Positions 41,624 to 50,383 of a DNA stretch of 64,000 nt are shown in pieces (position 1 is the stretch's first letter; every line of letters begins with the position of its first letter). The notes beneath the pieces were generated by a model, which did not search any database, was not told the origin of the DNA, and worked only from the letters and a program-made list of their open reading frames with translations. The position numbers and the translations under genes are program-made. This DNA comes from CAG-488 sp003486665 (lineage in GTDB: Bacteria > Bacillota > Clostridia > Oscillospirales > Acutalibacteraceae), in NCBI GenBank assembly GCA_937892905.1, contig CALBHS010000177.1:48878-112877 (forward strand), read 5' to 3'.

Positions 41624-43555
41624 ATGAAAAAGAAAAAAACAAATATAAACGATGTTCCGCTTTACCTGTTTCATCAGGGACAGAACGCCAAGGCTTATGA
41701 ATTTCTCGGCTCGCATCGTTCGGGAAATGACGAGGTTGTGTTTCGCGTCTGGGCGCCCCATGCGGCGGCGGTCAGCGTAGTCGGCGATTTCAACGAATGG
41801 GATATTGACGCCGATCCGATGAAAAAGCTTGAGGACAACGCTGTTTGGGAATGTAAAATCAAAGGAATAAAGCAGTTTGATAATTACAAGTACTGCATAA
41901 CAACACAGTCGGGTGAGCTTCGCTACAAGGCGGATCCGTATGGATTCCATGCCGAAACCCGTCCCGAAACCGCATCAAAGTTTTATGACATTGACGGATA
42001 CATCTGGAAAGACGAAAAATGGATGGCCGAGAGAATATCCGCAAGCGTCTATGACAGTCCGATCAATATTTATGAGGTACACGCAGGCTCATGGAAGCAG
42101 CATGAAGACGGAAATTTTCTCTCATACCGTGAGTTAGCAGACGAATTGACAAAATATGTCAAGGACATGGGTTATACTCATATAGAGTTACTTCCGATAT
42201 GCGAGCATCCGTTTGACGGTTCGTGGGGATATCAGGTAACAGGCTATTTCGCTCCGACCTCACGCTATGGCGAGCCGAAAGACTTTATGTACTTCGTTGA
42301 CAAATGCCACCGCGAAGGAATCGGCGTTATTCTCGACTGGGTTCCCGCTCATTTTCCGAAGGATGCACACGGTTTGTTTGAATTTGACGGACAGAGCTGT
42401 TACGAATACGAGGATATCCGCAAGGGAGAGCATTTACAGTGGGGTACAAAGATTTTTGACTACGGACGCAACGAAGTCAGAAGCTTTTTGACATCATCGG
42501 CAATGTTCTGGCTTGAAAAATATCACGTTGACGGACTTCGTGTTGACGCGGTTGCTTCTATGCTTTATCTCGACTACGGCAGAAACGACGGCGAATGGAT
42601 TGCCAACAAAAACGGCGGCAGGGAGAACCTTGAAGCGGTTCAGTTTTTGCAGAATCTCAACATTTCGATTTTCCGCGAACATCCCGATGTCATGATGATT
42701 GCCGAGGAAAGTACCTCATGGCCGCTGGTTTCAAAACCCGTCTGTGACGGCGGACTCGGATTTAATTTTAAATGGAACATGGGCTGGATGAACGACTGTC
42801 TGAAATATTTCTCGATGGACGGAATTTACAGAAAGTTCAATCACAACTGCCTGACATTCTCGTTCTTCTACGCTTTTTCGGAAAACTTTGTTCTTCCGAT
42901 CTCACACGACGAGGTTGTTCACGGCAAATGCTCCATGATAGGCAAAATGCCCGGCGAATACAATGAAAAATTTGCAGGACTGAGAGCTTTTTACGCTTAC
43001 ATGATGGCGCATCCGGGCAAGAAGCTTCTCTTCATGGGTCAGGAATTCGCTCAATTTATTGAGTGGAACTACAAGCAGGGTCTTGACTGGCTGCTGCTCG
43101 ACTACGAAAAGCACGCTCAGATGCAAGGCTATGTCCGCACACTGAACAAGCTCTACAAAAAGCAGAGTCCGCTCTGGCAGATCGACTACGACTGGGAGGG
43201 CTTCAACTGGATAAGCAACGATGATGTTGACAATTCTGTTATTTCTTTCAGAAGAATCGACAAAAACAAGAAGGAGATTATCGCAGTTTGCAACTTTACC
43301 AATGTTGAGCGCAGCGGCTACCGAATCGGCGTGCCGAGAGCAGGAACCTATAAAGTAATTCTCAACACGGATGCCGAGGAGTTCGGCGGAAACGGCAAAG
43401 GAACCGCAGTTAAAGTCAAGAGCGAAAAAATCCCGATGCACGGCTTTGACAACAGCATAGCGCTTGACCTTGCGGGACTGAGCGTTATTTATCTGACTCC
43501 GCCGGCAAAGAGAAAAACAACAAAGAAAAACACGACTGAAAAAGTCAGCAAATAA
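41624..43555 (+). CDS. glgB: 1,4-alpha-glucan branching enzyme (GH13)
   Basis: 643 aa. Introduces alpha-1,6 branches into glycogen. An N-terminal CBM48 (EVVFRVWAPHAAAVSVVGDF) is followed by the GH13 barrel: region II DGLRVDAVASMLYLDY (nucleophile Asp), region III VMMIAEESTSWP (acid Glu) and region IV ISHDEVVHGKCSMIG. The C-terminal beta domain ends with a basic tail (PPAKRKTTKKNTTEK). First gene of glgBCDA; the next gene starts 14 nt after the stop. Confidence 0.97.
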   Translation: MKKKKTNINDVPLYLFHQGQNAKAYEFLGSHRSGNDEVVFRVWAPHAAAVSVVGDFNEWDIDADPMKKLEDNAVWECKIKGIKQFDNYKYCITTQSGELRYKADPYGFHAETRPETASKFYDIDGYIWKDEKWMAERISASVYDSPINIYEVHAGSWKQHEDGNFLSYRELADELTKYVKDMGYTHIELLPICEHPFDGSWGYQVTGYFAPTSRYGEPKDFMYFVDKCHREGIGVILDWVPAHFPKDAHGLFEFDGQSCYEYEDIRKGEHLQWGTKIFDYGRNEVRSFLTSSAMFWLEKYHVDGLRVDAVASMLYLDYGRNDGEWIANKNGGRENLEAVQFLQNLNISIFREHPDVMMIAEESTSWPLVSKPVCDGGLGFNFKWNMGWMNDCLKYFSMDGIYRKFNHNCLTFSFFYAFSENFVLPISHDEVVHGKCSMIGKMPGEYNEKFAGLRAFYAYMMAHPGKKLLFMGQEFAQFIEWNYKQGLDWLLLDYEKHAQMQGYVRTLNKLYKKQSPLWQIDYDWEGFNWISNDDVDNSVISFRRIDKNKKEIIAVCNFTNVERSGYRIGVPRAGTYKVILNTDAEEFGGNGKGTAVKVKSEKIPMHGFDNSIALDLAGLSVIYLTPPAKRKTTKKNTTEKVSK

Positions 43556-43568
43556 AGGAGGAATAGTA

Positions 43569-44780
43569 ATGTCCCGAAAACATGAATGTATCGCAATGCT
43601 TCTTGCAGGCGGACAGGGAAGCCGCCTTGGTATTTTGACAAAGAACATTGCAAAGCCTGCCGTTCCATACGGCGGAAAATACCGAATTATTGATTTCCCT
43701 CTTTCAAACTGCGTGAATTCCGGCATCTACACCGTCGGAGTTCTGACCCAGTATCAGCCGCTTGAGCTTAACGATTATATCGGCAACGGACAGGCATGGG
43801 ATCTTGACCGCGCCGACGGCGGCGTTCACATTCTCTCCCCCTATCAGCAGATATCGGGTACCGAATGGTACAAGGGCACGGCGAATGCAATTTATCAGAA
43901 CATCAACTTTATCGACAGATATGACCCCGAGTACGTTCTCGTTCTTTCGGGCGACCATATCTATAAAATGGACTATTCCAAGATGCTTTCTTTCCACAAG
44001 GAGAAGAACGCAGACTGCACAATAGCAATGCTTGAGGTTCCGTGGGAGGAGGCTTCACGCTTCGGTCTTATGCTCGTCAACGATGACGGCTCAATTGCCG
44101 AATTTGAGGAGAAACCGAAGAATCCCCGTTCGAACAAGGCTTCGATGGGCGTTTATGTTTTCTCATGGAAAAAGCTCAGGCAATACCTGCTTGACGATGA
44201 AGCCAATTCGAACTCAAGCAACGACTTCGGCAAGGATCTTATCCCGGCAATGCACGCCGCTCACGAAAGACTTTTTGCCTATGAGTTTGACGGCTACTGG
44301 AAGGACGTCGGAACGATCGACAGCCTTTGGGAGGCTAACCTTGACCTGCTCAATCCGAAGGTTGACCTTGACCTTACGGACACAAGCTGGAGAATTTATG
44401 CAAAGGATCCTATCACAGGTCCGCACTATGTTTCGGACACCGCCAAGGTTCAGAATTCAATGGTTGCCGAGGGCTGCGAGATCGAGGGCGAGGTTGATTT
44501 CTCCGTTCTCTTTGCAAACGTTACCGTCGAGGAGGGCGCGATCGTTAAGGATTCGATCGTTATGCCCGGCAGCGTAATCAAGAAGGGCGCAGTCGTTCAG
44601 TATGCAATTGTTGCCGAAAACGTCACCGTTGAGGAGGACGCAAGGGTAGGCAAGCGGCCTGAAGAAATGGAAAATCTTGACGACTGGGGCGTTTCCGTTG
44701 TCGGAATGAACGTCAACATCGGCAGGGGCGCAACAGTTGAGCCGAAAGCAATGATCGGCGAAGATGTAAAGGAGGCGTAA
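43569..44780 (+). CDS. glgC: Glucose-1-phosphate adenylyltransferase, catalytic subunit
   Basis: 403 aa. Makes ADP-glucose from ATP and glucose-1-phosphate. LLAGGQGSRLGILTKNIAKP is the nucleotide-binding loop, VLVLSGDHIYKMDY the metal-binding Asp region, and the C-terminus is a left-handed beta-helix. GlgC plus a GlgD partner is typical of Firmicutes, where GlgC/GlgD heteromers are more active than GlgC alone. Ribosome site AAGGAGG. Confidence 0.96.
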   Translation: MSRKHECIAMLLAGGQGSRLGILTKNIAKPAVPYGGKYRIIDFPLSNCVNSGIYTVGVLTQYQPLELNDYIGNGQAWDLDRADGGVHILSPYQQISGTEWYKGTANAIYQNINFIDRYDPEYVLVLSGDHIYKMDYSKMLSFHKEKNADCTIAMLEVPWEEASRFGLMLVNDDGSIAEFEEKPKNPRSNKASMGVYVFSWKKLRQYLLDDEANSNSSNDFGKDLIPAMHAAHERLFAYEFDGYWKDVGTIDSLWEANLDLLNPKVDLDLTDTSWRIYAKDPITGPHYVSDTAKVQNSMVAEGCEIEGEVDFSVLFANVTVEEGAIVKDSIVMPGSVIKKGAVVQYAIVAENVTVEEDARVGKRPEEMENLDDWGVSVVGMNVNIGRGATVEPKAMIGEDVKEA

Positions 44781-44783
44781 GCA

Positions 44784-45893
44784 ATGAGAGCAAACAATGT
44801 ACTCGGACTTATTTTTTCAAATACATACGATAATTATCTCAGCGAGATAACATCGGTTCGCTCTATGGGTTCCGTGCCTTACGGCTGCCGCTACCGCCTG
44901 ATCGACTTTCAGCTTTCCGCGATGGTGAACAGCGGAATGGGCAAGGTCGGCATCATCACCAAGAGCAACTATCAGTCACTCATGGATCATGTCGGTCACG
45001 GCAGAGCATGGGATCTTTCCCGTAAAAACGGCGGACTTTATCTGCTTCCGCCTTTTAATATCGGCACAACGGGTATTTACTCCAACAAGATTGAAGCAAT
45101 TTCAAGCGCAATGAATTTTCTCCGTAACTCGGAGGAGGAATATGTCCTCATGACGGACTGCAACGCTATATATAATGTTGACTTCACTGATATGTTTGAG
45201 CGTCATGAAAAATCGGGTGCAGATATCACAATCGCTTACAAGCACTCACCTGCACCGGCAATAAGAGAGCTTACAAAGTTTGAGCTTGCCGATGACGGCA
45301 GAATTACTTCTATCAGCCGCCGCAGTGATGAAGAGGCAAATTATTCACTCAACGTTATCTTCATGAGGAAGTCGCTTCTTGAAAGACTCATTTCGGAAGC
45401 AATCGGTCTTGGATATCATTCGTTTACCGAAGATGTTCTTCAGAAAAACATCAAGTCGCTGAAAATTTACGGCTGTGAGTTTGACGGCTACGTTAAGGTT
45501 ATCGACGGAATTCAGAGCTACTTTGAAGCAAACATGGATCTTCTCAAGAAGGAAAACCGCAAGGCTCTTTTCTCAAAAGAAAAGCCCGTATTTACAAAGG
45601 TCAAGGACGATGTTCCGGCTATCTACGGACTGGATTCTCACGCGTCGAATTCGCTCATTGCGGACGGCTGCGTAATCGAGGGTACGGTCGAGAACAGCGT
45701 TCTGTTCAGAGGCGTTCATATCGGCAAGGGTGCGGTAGTCAAGAACTGCGTACTCATGCAGAACGCTTATATCAGCGACGACGTTAAGCTCAACTGCGTC
45801 ATCGCCGACAAAAATGTTGTTATCAAGCCCAACAAAAATCTTTCGGGCGATGTCAAGTTCCCTGTATTCATCGGAAAGGGAATAGTAATCTAA
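44784..45893 (+). CDS. glgD: Glucose-1-phosphate adenylyltransferase regulatory subunit
   Basis: 369 aa paralog of GlgC. The N-terminal loop reads NVLGLIFSNTYDNYLSEITS in place of GGxGxRL, so the nucleotide-binding glycines and Arg are missing, as expected for the non-catalytic GlgD partner. LMTDCNAIYNVDF replaces the LSGDH region. C-terminal beta-helix hexapeptides are present. Starts 4 nt after glgC. Confidence 0.94.
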   Translation: MRANNVLGLIFSNTYDNYLSEITSVRSMGSVPYGCRYRLIDFQLSAMVNSGMGKVGIITKSNYQSLMDHVGHGRAWDLSRKNGGLYLLPPFNIGTTGIYSNKIEAISSAMNFLRNSEEEYVLMTDCNAIYNVDFTDMFERHEKSGADITIAYKHSPAPAIRELTKFELADDGRITSISRRSDEEANYSLNVIFMRKSLLERLISEAIGLGYHSFTEDVLQKNIKSLKIYGCEFDGYVKVIDGIQSYFEANMDLLKKENRKALFSKEKPVFTKVKDDVPAIYGLDSHASNSLIADGCVIEGTVENSVLFRGVHIGKGAVVKNCVLMQNAYISDDVKLNCVIADKNVVIKPNKNLSGDVKFPVFIGKGIVI

Positions 45894-45942
45894 AACATAC
45901 CGCAGAAATTAACGGTGTTGCTTTTAAGAAAGGATGATTTAG

Positions 45943-47364
45943 ATGAAAGTTTTATATGCCGCATCAGAGGCGCTCCCGTTCATTGCGAGCGGCGGACTCG
46001 GCGATGTTGCAGGCTCCCTGCCCCATGCGCTGAGGAAAAGACTTATCGGCTGCCGTGTTGTTCTTCCGATGTACGACACGATCAAGCAGGAGCTTAAGGA
46101 CACGATGAAGTTTATCACTCACATCTCTGTTCCCGTAGCATGGCGACGTCAGTATTGCGGAATTTTTGAAGCAAAGCACAACGGCGTTATATATTATCTT
46201 ATCGACAACCAGTATTATTTCAAGCGTGACACGATTTACGGTCACTATGACGATGCGGAAAGATTTGCTTTCTTCTCCCGTGCAGTTCTTGAAATAATCC
46301 CCTATATTGATTTCAAACCCGACATCATTCATTGCAACGACTGGCAGACGGCTCTCACTCCCGTTTACTATTCGGCAATGTATGCAAACTCACCGGGCTA
46401 TGAAAACATAAAGACGATTTTCACGATTCATAACATTCAGTATCAGGGCGTTTACGGCAAGGAGCTTCTTGAGGACGTTCTCGGAATTCCTGCCGATAAG
46501 GCTTCGCTGCTTGAATATGACGGCTGCATCAACTTCATGAAGGGCGCTATTGAGTGCGCCGACAAGGTTACGACCGTCAGCCCGTCCTATGCCGATGAAA
46601 TTCTTGACCCGTGGTATTCACACGGTCTTGATTCAATTCTCAATGAGCGCCGCTACAAGCTCAGCGGCATTCTCAACGGAATTGACACTGTAGGCTACGA
46701 TCCCGCAACGGACAAGTGCATTAAAAAGAACTTCTCCGCCGATGATGTTTCGGGTAAAAAGGTTGACAAGGAAGAGCTTCAGAAAGAAATGGGACTTCCC
46801 GTTAAGCCGGGCGTTCCCGTTATCGGAATGGTAACAAGACTTGTTTCCCACAAGGGGCTTGATCTTGTTAAGGGCATCCTCGATGAGCTTCTTGCGACCT
46901 CGGAAATGCAGCTTGTTGTTCTCGGTTCGGGCGACTACGAATATGAGAGCTACTTCCGCTGGATCGCCGAGAAATATCCCGACAAGGTCGGCTTAAGAAT
47001 CGGATTTGTTCCCGAACTTGCAAGAAGAATTTATGCAGGTGCGGATATGTTCCTTATGCCCTCAAAGAGTGAGCCGTGCGGTCTTTCTCAGATGGTTGCG
47101 CTTCGTTACGGTACGGTTCCCATCGTCCGTGAAACAGGCGGCTTGAGAGATTCGATCACCGACTGCGGCGATGGCAAGGGCAACGGCTTCACATTCAAGA
47201 GCTACAATGCTCACGATATGCTTGACGCGATCCGCCGTGCGCTTACTCTCTACTACAACGGCGACTGGAACGAGCTTGTTCTGCGTGCGCTCAACTGCGA
47301 TTTCAGCTGGGGCCGTTCCGCAAACGCATATATCAGACTTTACAAAGAAACTCTTAAAGGCTGA
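45943..47364 (+). CDS. glgA: Glycogen synthase (GT5)
   Basis: 473 aa. Extends alpha-1,4 glucan from ADP-glucose. Its N-terminal loop is EALPFIASGGLGDVAGSLP, with Ser where the enteric enzyme has the KTGGL lysine context, as in many Firmicutes. HCNDWQTALTPVYY and the C-terminal donor motif PSKSEPCGLSQMVALRYG with RETGGLRDSI are intact. AGAAAGGATG ribosome site. Confidence 0.96.
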   Translation: MKVLYAASEALPFIASGGLGDVAGSLPHALRKRLIGCRVVLPMYDTIKQELKDTMKFITHISVPVAWRRQYCGIFEAKHNGVIYYLIDNQYYFKRDTIYGHYDDAERFAFFSRAVLEIIPYIDFKPDIIHCNDWQTALTPVYYSAMYANSPGYENIKTIFTIHNIQYQGVYGKELLEDVLGIPADKASLLEYDGCINFMKGAIECADKVTTVSPSYADEILDPWYSHGLDSILNERRYKLSGILNGIDTVGYDPATDKCIKKNFSADDVSGKKVDKEELQKEMGLPVKPGVPVIGMVTRLVSHKGLDLVKGILDELLATSEMQLVVLGSGDYEYESYFRWIAEKYPDKVGLRIGFVPELARRIYAGADMFLMPSKSEPCGLSQMVALRYGTVPIVRETGGLRDSITDCGDGKGNGFTFKSYNAHDMLDAIRRALTLYYNGDWNELVLRALNCDFSWGRSANAYIRLYKETLKG

Positions 47365-47380
47365 GGAATCACAAAATAAT

Positions 47381-47412
47381 AATGTCCCCGGTGTGTCCTG
47401 CGCCGGGGCATT
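47381..47412 (+). other. Intercistronic hairpin after glgA
   Basis: AATG.CCCCGG / CCGGGG.ATT stem (about 10 pairs with one mismatch) and an 11-nt loop in the 68-nt gap between glgA and the next gene. GTAAG follows rather than T, so it is probably an mRNA processing or stability element, or a partial terminator reducing downstream expression. Confidence 0.5.
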
Positions 47413-47432
47413 GTAAGTAAAAGGAAAAATAT

Positions 47433-48116
47433 ATGAAATCATACTACATACAACTTATCCGCAACGGTCTGACCGAGGGCAACGTCAGCGGAAAATATGT
47501 CGGTCACATTGATGAGCCTCTCAGCAGCGAGGGTATAGCTCAGATTGAGCAGATGAAAACCGACTACAAATATCCGCCCGTCAACGCTGTTTTTGCAAGT
47601 CCGCTTTCACGCTGCACCCAAACGGCAAGGCTTATTTATCCTAACTGCGAACCGATCGTTATCAACGGTCTTATCGAATACAACTTCGGCGAGTTTGAGG
47701 GCAAGACGGCAGAGGAGCTGCAGAATCATCCTGTTTTTCCCGACTGGCTGGCAGGCAAAAAAGGCGTTGAACCTCCGTTCGGAGAAAGCAATGACGAATT
47801 TGCAAACCGAATTGCAAACGCATTCATAAAAATTGTTGACGGACTTATTGAAACCGGATTTACTCATTCGGCAATCGTTACTCACGGCGGTGTTATTATG
47901 GCGCTTCTGACCTTGTTCGGTCTGCCTCAGGCTCCGATGCACGAGTGGCTGACCCCCGGCGGATGCGGCTATACCATAAGAATCACACCTTCTCTGTGGT
48001 CGCAGGGACGTAAGGTTGAGGTCATCGCACAGATTCCGGAGGTCGAGGGCGAAAAAGACGGCTTCGGCACGGATAATGAAGACGATTTCAACGTTGAGGA
48101 TTACATAAACGATTAA
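47433..48116 (+). CDS. Histidine-phosphatase-fold protein lacking the catalytic histidine
   Basis: 227 aa, phosphoglycerate-mutase-like fold. The usual nucleophile motif RHG is RNG here (IQLIRNGLTEGN, Asn at residue 11, codon AAC). The remaining active-site residues are present: R10, R60 in SPLSRCTQTA, E82 in LIEYNFGEFEG and H151 in IVTHGGVIM. Without the nucleophile it is likely a pseudoenzyme that still binds phosphorylated ligands, or has an altered mechanism. The C-terminal 25 residues are acidic. Co-directional with the glycogen genes, suggesting a regulatory or sugar-phosphate role. Confidence 0.85.
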   Translation: MKSYYIQLIRNGLTEGNVSGKYVGHIDEPLSSEGIAQIEQMKTDYKYPPVNAVFASPLSRCTQTARLIYPNCEPIVINGLIEYNFGEFEGKTAEELQNHPVFPDWLAGKKGVEPPFGESNDEFANRIANAFIKIVDGLIETGFTHSAIVTHGGVIMALLTLFGLPQAPMHEWLTPGGCGYTIRITPSLWSQGRKVEVIAQIPEVEGEKDGFGTDNEDDFNVEDYIND

Positions 48117-48157
48117 AGCTATTTCATTCCGAAAAGCAAAAATTAAGGAGTGTTTAA

Positions 48158-50371
48158 ATGAAGCAATACAGAACGGTTATAAAAACAAATAAATTTCCGC
48201 AGCTCACACGCCGAGTTTTCACAACGGCGGACGGACTGAAATCCGATAACATTACGGCGATGCGCTTTGACAACAACGGCGTGCTTTTTGTCGGTACGGA
48301 TAAGGGTCTTGCGCGCTTCGACGGTGAAAAATTCTCCCCCGTTGCAATCGGTGTAAAGGATGCGGCCATCTCAATGATTTATTTTAACTCCGAAAATCAT
48401 ATGTTTGTCGGAGTTGGCAATTCTATGCTCGAATTCAACGGTAAAAAGAAAATTTCCGAAAAACAGTTCGGCTCTAAGCTCGTTGATATCAAGGTTGACC
48501 TTGACGGCGCGGCATGGATTCTGACCGAAAGCGTTCTCTACAAGCTCGGTGAAAACGGCTATGACATTGAGATCGGAGTTCCCGGCAAGGGCAGCTGTCT
48601 TGCCGTTTACAAAAACAACAAGGTCTATGTCGGCACGGCAGGCGGCGGACTTCACGCACTTGTCGGCAAGCGCTGGCACTGGTCGGAGCTTATGGAGGGC
48701 GTTACGGGAATTCTCAGCAACACAATTACCTGCCTTTACATGGATCCTGTCGGCAGCATTTGGGTCGGCACGGATAAAGGCGTTTGCGTTTATGATGACA
48801 ACAGCTATTGGCTCGATCATTCAAAGATCGTCGGCCTGCCCGATGCTCACATAACGGGTATGGCAATCGCAGAAAACGGCGACAAGTATTTTTCAACCAC
48901 AACCGGCCTTATCCACCAGCACAACGGCAGACTTTCATATTACGGCTACAAGCGCTGGCTTCCGAGTCCGAACGCAACAGGCGTTGCTATCTCTCCGGAC
49001 GGCTCTGTTTGTGTTTCTACAGACAAGGGCATAAGCCTGTTTGAAACAAAAATGATGTCACTCAGAGAAAAGGCAAACGAGCTGCGCGCACAGACGGAAA
49101 AATATAACGTACGCTATGGCTACGTCATTGACCGTGACCTCGAACACGAGGGCGTTCTTTCCGCCGATGAGGGTCACATTCTTGCATCCGACAACGAGGG
49201 ACTCTGGACAGGACTTTACACGGCGGCGCTTTGCTTTGAATATGCCTGCACGAAGGATCCCGAAGTTCGCAAGGATGCTCACAGAAGCCTGCTTGCGATG
49301 ATAAAGCTGACAGAAATAACAGGCATCGAGGGCTTCTTCGCCCGCGCTATCAGATATTCCGACGCTGTTGACTACGGCACAGGCGCGCGTCATGAATGGC
49401 ATATCACAAAGGACGCCGAGGGCAGGGAGTGCGAATGGCTCGGTGAAACATCATCGGATGAAGTTGTAGGTCATTTCTATTGCTACGCTAACTATTTTGA
49501 CCTCGTTGCCGATGATGAGGAGAAAAAGCTCATCGCAGATACGGTTAAAAAGATTCTCGATCATATTATCAACAACAATTTCCACCTTGTTGACACAGAC
49601 GGTCTGCCGACAACATGGGCAAACTGGGATCCCGATCTTCTCAACAACGATCACAAATGGATTTATGAAAAGGGTACGAACTCACTCCAGATGCTTACCT
49701 TCCTTAAGATAGGCTATCATATCACGGGCGATGAAAAATACGAGAAGCTTTTTGTTGAATTCGCAGGCAAAAAGCACTTCGCAATGAACCTCATGCAGTA
49801 TAAGATTCCCGACGGACATCTTCTTCATATTGATGACAATCACGATTTCCTGATGATATCGCTCTTGATGAAATACACGGACGATCCGAACCTCCGTTCA
49901 ATCTTTGCAATGGGTCTTACCCATCACTGGGAGGACGAAAAGGTTGAGAGAAACGCTTTCTTCAACTTTGTTTACGGCGCAGTAACGGGCGAATGGTACA
50001 ATGCAGACGATTGCATCGATGAGCTGATGGATATGCCGATGGATCAGATCATGTGGCCCCTTTACAACAGCTACCGCAAAGATTTAAAATGGGATATGGC
50101 TCCCGCAGAACTCGGTATGCCGCCGCAGCTTTATGAACCGCTGCCGGCACATGAAAGAAGAATAACCAGCAATGACAGCAACCGCTTTACCGTTGACAGC
50201 GGCGTAGAGGATGTGGCTCAGGAGATTTTCAAAAAATCCGATGAACCAACTGCTTACACCATGTTCCCCGGAACAGGTAATGACAAGGGCTTGGTTCTTA
50301 AATCCTGCACAAATTTCACCCACCCGTACTGGTACGCAAGATATTACGGTCTTATCGAAGACTGCGAATAA
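48158..50371 (+). CDS. Fusion of a Reg_prop-type beta-propeller and an alpha/alpha-toroid domain
   Basis: 737 aa, no signal peptide, so cytosolic. Residues 22-297 carry propeller repeats of the two-component-regulator-propeller type (DGLKSDNITAMRFDNNGVLF, then GTDKGLARFDG; ILSNTITCLYMDPVGSIWVG, then TDKGVCVYDD). A charged helix (298-318) joins a helical domain (about 340-660) with repeated motifs such as DNEGLWTGLYTAALCFEYAC and EWLGETSSDEVVGHFYCYAN, reminiscent of (alpha/alpha)6 barrels of sugar epimerases and glycoside hydrolases. No enzyme activity is assignable. Its place in the glycogen operon suggests glucan or sugar sensing or processing. Confidence 0.75.
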   Translation: MKQYRTVIKTNKFPQLTRRVFTTADGLKSDNITAMRFDNNGVLFVGTDKGLARFDGEKFSPVAIGVKDAAISMIYFNSENHMFVGVGNSMLEFNGKKKISEKQFGSKLVDIKVDLDGAAWILTESVLYKLGENGYDIEIGVPGKGSCLAVYKNNKVYVGTAGGGLHALVGKRWHWSELMEGVTGILSNTITCLYMDPVGSIWVGTDKGVCVYDDNSYWLDHSKIVGLPDAHITGMAIAENGDKYFSTTTGLIHQHNGRLSYYGYKRWLPSPNATGVAISPDGSVCVSTDKGISLFETKMMSLREKANELRAQTEKYNVRYGYVIDRDLEHEGVLSADEGHILASDNEGLWTGLYTAALCFEYACTKDPEVRKDAHRSLLAMIKLTEITGIEGFFARAIRYSDAVDYGTGARHEWHITKDAEGRECEWLGETSSDEVVGHFYCYANYFDLVADDEEKKLIADTVKKILDHIINNNFHLVDTDGLPTTWANWDPDLLNNDHKWIYEKGTNSLQMLTFLKIGYHITGDEKYEKLFVEFAGKKHFAMNLMQYKIPDGHLLHIDDNHDFLMISLLMKYTDDPNLRSIFAMGLTHHWEDEKVERNAFFNFVYGAVTGEWYNADDCIDELMDMPMDQIMWPLYNSYRKDLKWDMAPAELGMPPQLYEPLPAHERRITSNDSNRFTVDSGVEDVAQEIFKKSDEPTAYTMFPGTGNDKGLVLKSCTNFTHPYWYARYYGLIEDCE

Positions 50372-50383
50372 GGAGTGTGTAAA

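Noticed and set aside
42902..43726. 274-codon antisense ORF opposite the glgB end and glgC start
   Set aside because: Opposite conserved active-site coding sequence of glgB and glgC; explained as a codon-bias shadow.
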